From Pseudomonadota bacterium (lineage in GTDB: Bacteria > Pseudomonadota > Gammaproteobacteria > Burkholderiales > Chitinibacteraceae), in the NCBI GenBank assembly GCA_026399755.1, contig JAPLQI010000035.1, forward strand, positions 33,825-97,824: a stretch of 64,000 nt of DNA. The letters are read 5' to 3'. The position numbers were made by a program, and so were the translations under genes. This document shows positions 60,240-64,000 of the stretch, one piece after another. Numbering within the stretch: the stretch's first letter is position 1; each line of letters begins with the position of its first letter. Below the pieces are notes generated by a model. It ran no database searches, was not told the origin of the DNA, and was given only the letters and a program-made list of their open reading frames with translations.

Positions 60240-60683
60240 ATGAAAAAATTAATGTCAATGCTGGCGCTGTTTCTGAGCTTCTGTATGATCTGCGCCCCCG
60301 TGGCGCAGGCAGAAACCTTGAAGTCTTTGCGTGGTAGCGAAGCGGTTAAAGGCGATGCACCTTCTGAAAATTATCGCTGGGAAAAAGATCGCAAACCGCT
60401 GCCTCGCCAATTTGTGCAGCAGCCACCGCTGATTCCGCACACCACCAAGGGCTATTTGATTACCAAAGAGTTTAATAAATGCCTCGATTGCCATAGCTGG
60501 GATCGCACCGCGGATACGGGTGCAACCAAGGTATCGATTACTCACTTTAAAACCCGTGGCGGCACTGAGCTTACCAATATCTCGCCACGCCGTTATTTCT
60601 GCCAACAATGCCACGTACCACAAACGGATGCCAAACCTTTGGTTGGCAATACCTTTAAGCCCGCGATCGGCTTGGTTAAGTAA
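60240..60683 (+). CDS. napB: Periplasmic nitrate reductase dihaem cytochrome subunit NapB
   Basis: A periplasmic dihaem cytochrome c that passes electrons to NapA. The 147-residue product has a signal peptide (MLALFLSFCMICAPVAQA) and two haem motifs, CLDCH and CQQCH, plus the His-rich region PPLIPHTTKGY typical of NapB. The start is ATG 60240 with AAAGGAG well placed; the ORF-track start at 60126 reads through the repeat. Haem attachment depends on the ccm genes in this window. Confidence 0.96.
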   Translation: MKKLMSMLALFLSFCMICAPVAQAETLKSLRGSEAVKGDAPSENYRWEKDRKPLPRQFVQQPPLIPHTTKGYLITKEFNKCLDCHSWDRTADTGATKVSITHFKTRGGTELTNISPRRYFCQQCHVPQTDAKPLVGNTFKPAIGLVK

Positions 60684-60695
60684 AAGGATTGAATA

Positions 60696-61397
60696 ATGAG
60701 CGATGAAACCAAGCCCTCACTTAAGGCACGCCTTTGTGCCTTGCTGGCAAAACTACGCAGCTTACGCATCGGCTATGTCGGTGTGATTGTGGCGTTTATT
60801 GTGGGGATTATCTTTTGGGGCGGTTTTAACACCGCGCTAGAGATGACCAATACCGAGAAATTCTGTTTAAGCTGCCATGAAATGGCCAGCAATGTGTATC
60901 CGGAATATCAAGAAACTGTTCACTACACCAATCGCTCCGGTGTACGCGCTACCTGTCCAGATTGCCATGTGCCGCATGAATGGGGTCCAAAAATGTGGCG
61001 TAAGCTTGAGGCTTCTAAAGAAGTCTGGGGCAAGCTCACTGGCTATATCGATACGCGTGAGAAATTCTTAGATAAACGTATCGAGCTGGCACAGCACGAA
61101 TGGGCAAGGATGAAGGCCAACGATTCCAAAGCCTGCCGTAACTGCCATAACTACGAATATTTTGACTATATGGAGCAAAACACCCGCTCGGCCAATGCCC
61201 ACCAAAAAGGCTTGTCTGAAGGCATGACCTGTATCGACTGCCACAAAGGCATCGCCCACCACCTGCCAGCCGTGAATCAAAACGTAGGGCCAGATGGCAA
61301 GGGTGTAAGCAAAGAGGTCATGCACCCTGTTCAGCCTAAAGCTGCAACGCCTAAGGCAGAAAGTGCCAGTGAGGAAGAGATGGCTGGGACGCAGTAA
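60696..61397 (+). CDS. napC: Membrane-bound tetrahaem cytochrome NapC
   Basis: A NapC/NirT-family quinol dehydrogenase that takes electrons from the membrane quinol pool to NapB. The 233-residue product has one N-terminal helix ([19 protein letters not shown]) and four haem motifs: CLSCH, CPDCH, CRNCH and CIDCH. With napG and napH absent, quinol oxidation probably rests on NapC alone. The C-terminal tail is Lys/Pro/Glu-rich. It is the last gene of napFDABC. Confidence 0.96.
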   Translation: MSDETKPSLKARLCALLAKLRSLRIGYVGVIVAFIVGIIFWGGFNTALEMTNTEKFCLSCHEMASNVYPEYQETVHYTNRSGVRATCPDCHVPHEWGPKMWRKLEASKEVWGKLTGYIDTREKFLDKRIELAQHEWARMKANDSKACRNCHNYEYFDYMEQNTRSANAHQKGLSEGMTCIDCHKGIAHHLPAVNQNVGPDGKGVSKEVMHPVQPKAATPKAESASEEEMAGTQ

Positions 61398-61415
61398 CAG
61401 TTAAGCAGGGCCAAT

Positions 61416-61526
61416 TCTTGAACCACAGAGAGCACAGAGAGCACAGAGTTTCACAGAGGACATGATAGATTGGATGGTTTTCTCTGTGGCACTCTGTGTG
61501 CTCGTTCTCCTCTGTGGTTCAAGGTT
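61416..61526. repeat. CACAGAG/CTCTGTG palindromic repeat after napC
   Basis: TTGAACCACAGAGAGCACAGAGAGC at the left faces CTCGTTCTCCTCTGTGGTTCAAGG at the right, forming a roughly 110-bp inverted repeat. It belongs to the family that interrupts the ccm operon and the moaA downstream region. Confidence 0.8.
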
Positions 61527-61598
61527 TAGTACTCTATTCCCTTAGCCAATGGGACGAAGTTCGCGTTTTTCAAAGGCTGTGTATCATTAGTTAAGTAT

Positions 61599-61632
61599 GC
61601 AAAAACGGGCATCTTCAGATGCCCGTTTTTGC
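61599..61632. terminator. Bidirectional terminator downstream of nap operon
   Basis: GCAAAAACGGGCATCT and its complement form a perfect 16-bp stem with a 2-base loop, with A and T runs built into the stem. It can terminate nap transcription from the left and any minus-strand transcript from the right. Confidence 0.85.
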
Positions 61633-62070
61633 GTGGATGGCGTGTTTTGTTGTAAATACGTGCGCCTTGTTCAGATATATTGAGATTATATTTACAGCAT
61701 GCTTTCAGTTTGATAAATTCGCCGCTCATTTCATAAAAGGATATCCGCGAATGTTTCGTGCGAGCCTTTCCTCAGTAGCCCGTTCTGCTGATGCATTTCT
61801 GATGACTCCCCACTAGTCTCCTGCCCAGCAGGTTGTGAACGCCTGCGTGTTATCCAAACCGTTGATGTTTTGTTTGAGCATGGGCTTTGCCGTGTATGGC
61901 GTAGCTTGATGGCGCACTGCTGCGCGTCTCACTTTTCGATACTGTGCATCGCTAAGCGAAACGCTTCGAGAGCGCCCTACAGCCTCGCGCCCAAAAAATC
62001 ATCACGGGATAAATTCCCTTTCTAACTCGTTTGCCTACGGCTAGGCAGGCGCGTGCGCGCTATTGGAATC

Positions 62071-63291
62071 ATGATGATTAAATTATTAATGTCTTCCCGC
62101 TGGTATCTGTGGTTTAGCCTCGGCTTGCTTATTACCAATATTGGCTCTGGGTTAACTGCGGTGGCGGTGTTTGGTGCTTTGTCTAAAACAGCTGCAGCGC
62201 CGTCTGATTTTGCTTTGACTTTCTCAGTGTCGATTGTGCCGACTTTATTTAGCGCTGAAATTGGCAAATATTTAGGGCGGTGGTGCAAGCCTTTTTCTAT
62301 ATTGATCGCCGTAGAAATAGGTGGGGTCTTGTCTTTATTGCTGCCTTTTTATGCCTTGGCTTCGGGTAATTTACTGATGCTGAGCATGGCACTGGCTTTG
62401 CCGAGTCTTTTTTCTGGCTTGGCGGTTTCGGCTTATCACACGATTAATAAGCGGGGTTTTGGCGAGGCAGACTATTTGCATATTGCCACCATAGAAACCA
62501 TTTCATTTTCTGCTATTACCATTGTTGGTACGGGAATCGGCGGGGTGATTTATCCTTTGCTCAGTAGCGCTCTCTATTTTGCCTTGGATGCACTGTCTTA
62601 TCTTTTAGCGATGGCGTGTTTGTTTTATTCGCGCGCTTTGATTGAGGATGCTGCGCTGAATCGTATCGATCAAGAGATGGTGATCAAAATACGGTTTTTC
62701 TCTTTGAATCTTGAGAAAAAAACCATTTTAATGATTATGCCGCTACTCACTTTAATCTCTGCGCCCGCCATGGCTTTGTTGCCGGTTAAGGGTTTAGAAT
62801 TTAATGATTTTAAAGTATTAGGGCTGGTGATTAATCCGGTATTGATTCTGCTCTTTGCCCGCTGCATTGGCCAATTGATTGGGCCATTGTTAACGAGCCA
62901 GAAGATGATAGATCGCTTGTTTTATTCGGCCTGGGCCAAATCCATATTGGGTCTGGGATTTTTCCTCATGTATTTATTGGCGTTTTATAGCCAGTCATTA
63001 GTCTTAGTGATTTTGGCGGTGATTCTGGCGCACATTAGTTCGAATGTTTTATTTGCCTTGTCGTATTCCACCATGCTGAGTCGTTTTGGCGAGGATGAAA
63101 TCGGCGCGGCGTCGGTGTTCTCTTACCAAAGCACCACGCTAATCTTGGCGTTGTTCTCGCTGCCGCCCGGCTTTTATGCCGATCAATATGGCCTAGTTGC
63201 TGCCATGCTGTTGTTTTCCTTGCCTGCAGTTTTGGTGATGATGGTGGTGTTTGTTAAGCTTAAACCGAGGCCGAAATTCAGCGCGATCTAA
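62071..63291 (+). CDS. MFS transporter
   Basis: A 406-residue inner-membrane protein with about 12 hydrophobic segments and no periplasmic domain, of the major facilitator superfamily. The layout (WFSLGLLITNIGSGLTAVAVFG first helix; short basic loops between helices 2-3 and 8-9) recalls exporters of the EntS/MFS_3 group, but no diagnostic motif for a substrate is visible. I chose ATG 62071; the ORF track uses GTG 62053. It is monocistronic, between the nap operon and a vgrG-like gene. Substrate unknown. Confidence 0.8.
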   Translation: MMIKLLMSSRWYLWFSLGLLITNIGSGLTAVAVFGALSKTAAAPSDFALTFSVSIVPTLFSAEIGKYLGRWCKPFSILIAVEIGGVLSLLLPFYALASGNLLMLSMALALPSLFSGLAVSAYHTINKRGFGEADYLHIATIETISFSAITIVGTGIGGVIYPLLSSALYFALDALSYLLAMACLFYSRALIEDAALNRIDQEMVIKIRFFSLNLEKKTILMIMPLLTLISAPAMALLPVKGLEFNDFKVLGLVINPVLILLFARCIGQLIGPLLTSQKMIDRLFYSAWAKSILGLGFFLMYLLAFYSQSLVLVILAVILAHISSNVLFALSYSTMLSRFGEDEIGAASVFSYQSTTLILALFSLPPGFYADQYGLVAAMLLFSLPAVLVMMVVFVKLKPRPKFSAI

Positions 63292-63333
63292 TGATATAAG
63301 CTGATTTTTCTGTTGTGGCGAGGGCCATTGCAG

Positions 63334-63489
63334 CAATCCTATCAACTTAGCCCTTCGTCATGATGCTAGTGGCCGCACAATGGCCAGCATTGCATCATCT
63401 TAGGATGGGTGCAATCCGCGTTCTGTTCAGTATTGCTTGCGGCGTGCACCCGCCCTACAAATATCATTGCGCTTAAGTTAATAGGATTG
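63334..63489. mobile_element. 156-bp MITE-like element with 10-bp target duplication, second copy
   Basis: The ends CAATCCTATCAACTTAG and CTTAAGTTAATAGGATTG match those of the element at 31534. The flanks are GCCATTGCAG (63324-63333) and GCCATTGCTG (63490-63499), a 10-bp duplication with one change. The interior has the same GGGTGCAATCCGCG / GTGCACCCGCCC palindrome. It lies in the otherwise empty gap after the MFS gene. Confidence 0.82.
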
Positions 63490-63499
63490 GCCATTGCTG

Positions 63500-63748
63500 G
63501 CCTTCGCTATCAATATTGATGTTTTTATATTTTGGGCTAGGGGGCTTCTACTCTGGCTAGACATCTCGGCGTAAACCCAACATTGGGTTTTGTTGTAGTG
63601 TTTTTTTCTTATTTTAATCAATCACTAAGTGTAAACACTTACGCCGGTAGTATGTAAGTTTGTTAATAATCACAAGCTTTTGTAATCGTTGGGACGGGCT
63701 GTTAAATCATCGGGTAATCTGCGGCATTGATAAAATCGTGGAATACCC
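63500..63748. promoter_or_regulatory. Upstream region of the vgrG-like gene
   Basis: An AT-rich stretch (around 63590-63690) with no ORF and no repeat recognised. It presumably contains the promoter of the gene starting at 63749, but I cannot point to a specific site. Confidence 0.3.
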
Positions 63749-64000
63749 GTGCGCCCCGATCAGTTACTTGCTTCTTTTGCTGCTGCTTTTTCACAAGACC
63801 AACGATTAATCTCTTTGCAATTAGGTGATGGTGCAGCTTGGGGAGAGCAGCTCTTACCCCAGCGCGTAAGCGGTAGTGAGGGGATCAACCAAGCGTATCG
63901 CTACCAGATCGATTGCTTGTCGCCCGATGCAGCCTTAGAGCTTAAATCCTTGCTGGGCCTGCCGATTGTGCTATCGATTGCCGATGCGGGCGGGGCAGAA
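63749..64000 (+). CDS. vgrG: Type VI secretion tip protein VgrG, N-terminal part (runs off window)
   Basis: A GTG-initiated frame with 84 codons and no stop before the window ends. It reads MRPDQLLASFAAAFSQDQRL, then LLPQRVSGSEGINQAYRYQIDCLS and LKSLLGLPIVLSIAD, the beginning of the VgrG/gp27-like domain that forms the spike base of the type VI secretion system. The ORF track omits it because it is open at the edge. An in-frame TAA at 63731 limits upstream starts. Whether it carries a toxin domain or has T6SS neighbours cannot be seen here. Confidence 0.75.
   Translation, partial: MRPDQLLASFAAAFSQDQRLISLQLGDGAAWGEQLLPQRVSGSEGINQAYRYQIDCLSPDAALELKSLLGLPIVLSIADAGGAE

Larger units (their letters stand above)
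61398..62070. other. Intergenic region between napC and the MFS gene
   Basis: This 673-bp region has a CACAGAG palindromic repeat (61416-61526), a strong bidirectional terminator (61599-61632) and about 430 bp with no supported gene. A short MFRASLSSVARSADAFLMTPH frame around 61750-61816 might be a relic; nothing supports translation. Confidence 0.5.

Noticed and set aside
42717-61526. CRISPR array suggested by repeated CACAGAG words
   Set aside because: Copies are scattered kilobases apart, have no regular spacers and no cas genes; they are dispersed palindromic repeats.
61619-61816. 65-codon ORF after the nap terminator
   Set aside because: It starts inside the terminator hairpin, has no ribosome site and no recognisable sequence.

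Overview
The window looks like chromosomal DNA of a facultatively anaerobic betaproteobacterium, most likely of the order Neisseriales (Chromobacteriaceae-like, for example near Iodobacter or Chromobacterium). This is inferred from gene content: succinylase-branch dapC/dapD, a single LolC/E-type permease with LolD, ccmABCDEFGHI, napFDABC with narXL, pflBA, uup, glnD, prfC and many two-component sensors. Taxonomy was not computed. The window has no rRNA, tRNA or CRISPR array that I could recognise.

Layout. 1-4800 (mostly minus): dapD, dapC, msrA, queF and a LexA-type repressor with two GAAC-N4-GTTC operators. 4995-9025: dusC, an MscS-type channel gene, then a tandem segmental duplication giving two paralogous periplasmic binding proteins and a decayed mscS 3' fragment. 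9134-16730 (minus): lolD/lolC, pflA, a 61-residue glycyl-radical mini-protein, pflB, prfC. 16800-24313: a Cache/PAS histidine kinase, uup, mltF and a secreted protein built of TonB-box-like repeats. 24341-31518: a LytS/LytTR-type pair split by repeat DNA, and a PhnD-like binding protein next to a BarA-like hybrid kinase. 31695-40725: glnD, then an ABC importer operon with its own DctB/DctD-type sensor and sigma-54 activator and a good sigma-54 promoter. 41153-49083 (minus): the whole cytochrome c maturation operon, ccmA to ccmI, interrupted at several junctions by palindromic repeats. 49496-50491: moaA. 50492-53984: an accessory stretch of small or unrecognised genes, including a cold-shock-domain fusion and an orphan phage tail chaperone. 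54003-61397: narL/narX and divergent napFDABC. 62071-64000: an MFS transporter and the 5' end of a vgrG-like gene running off the window.

How the genes fit together. ccm (c-type haem attachment), moaA (molybdenum cofactor), narXL (nitrate/nitrite sensing) and napFDABC (periplasmic nitrate reductase with c-haem subunits and a Mo active site) form a coherent nitrate-respiration block. pflBA adds anaerobic pyruvate metabolism.

The most unusual property is the density of short non-coding mobile-like repeats, at least eight families. Two copies of one family are bounded by 18-bp terminal inverted repeats and 10-bp target duplications. Another family supplies the stop codon of a sensor kinase gene. 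A third sits in frame inside the leader region of ccmH. Protein-level curiosities are the mini glycyl-radical protein, the TonB-box-like repeat protein and the cold-shock-domain fusion.
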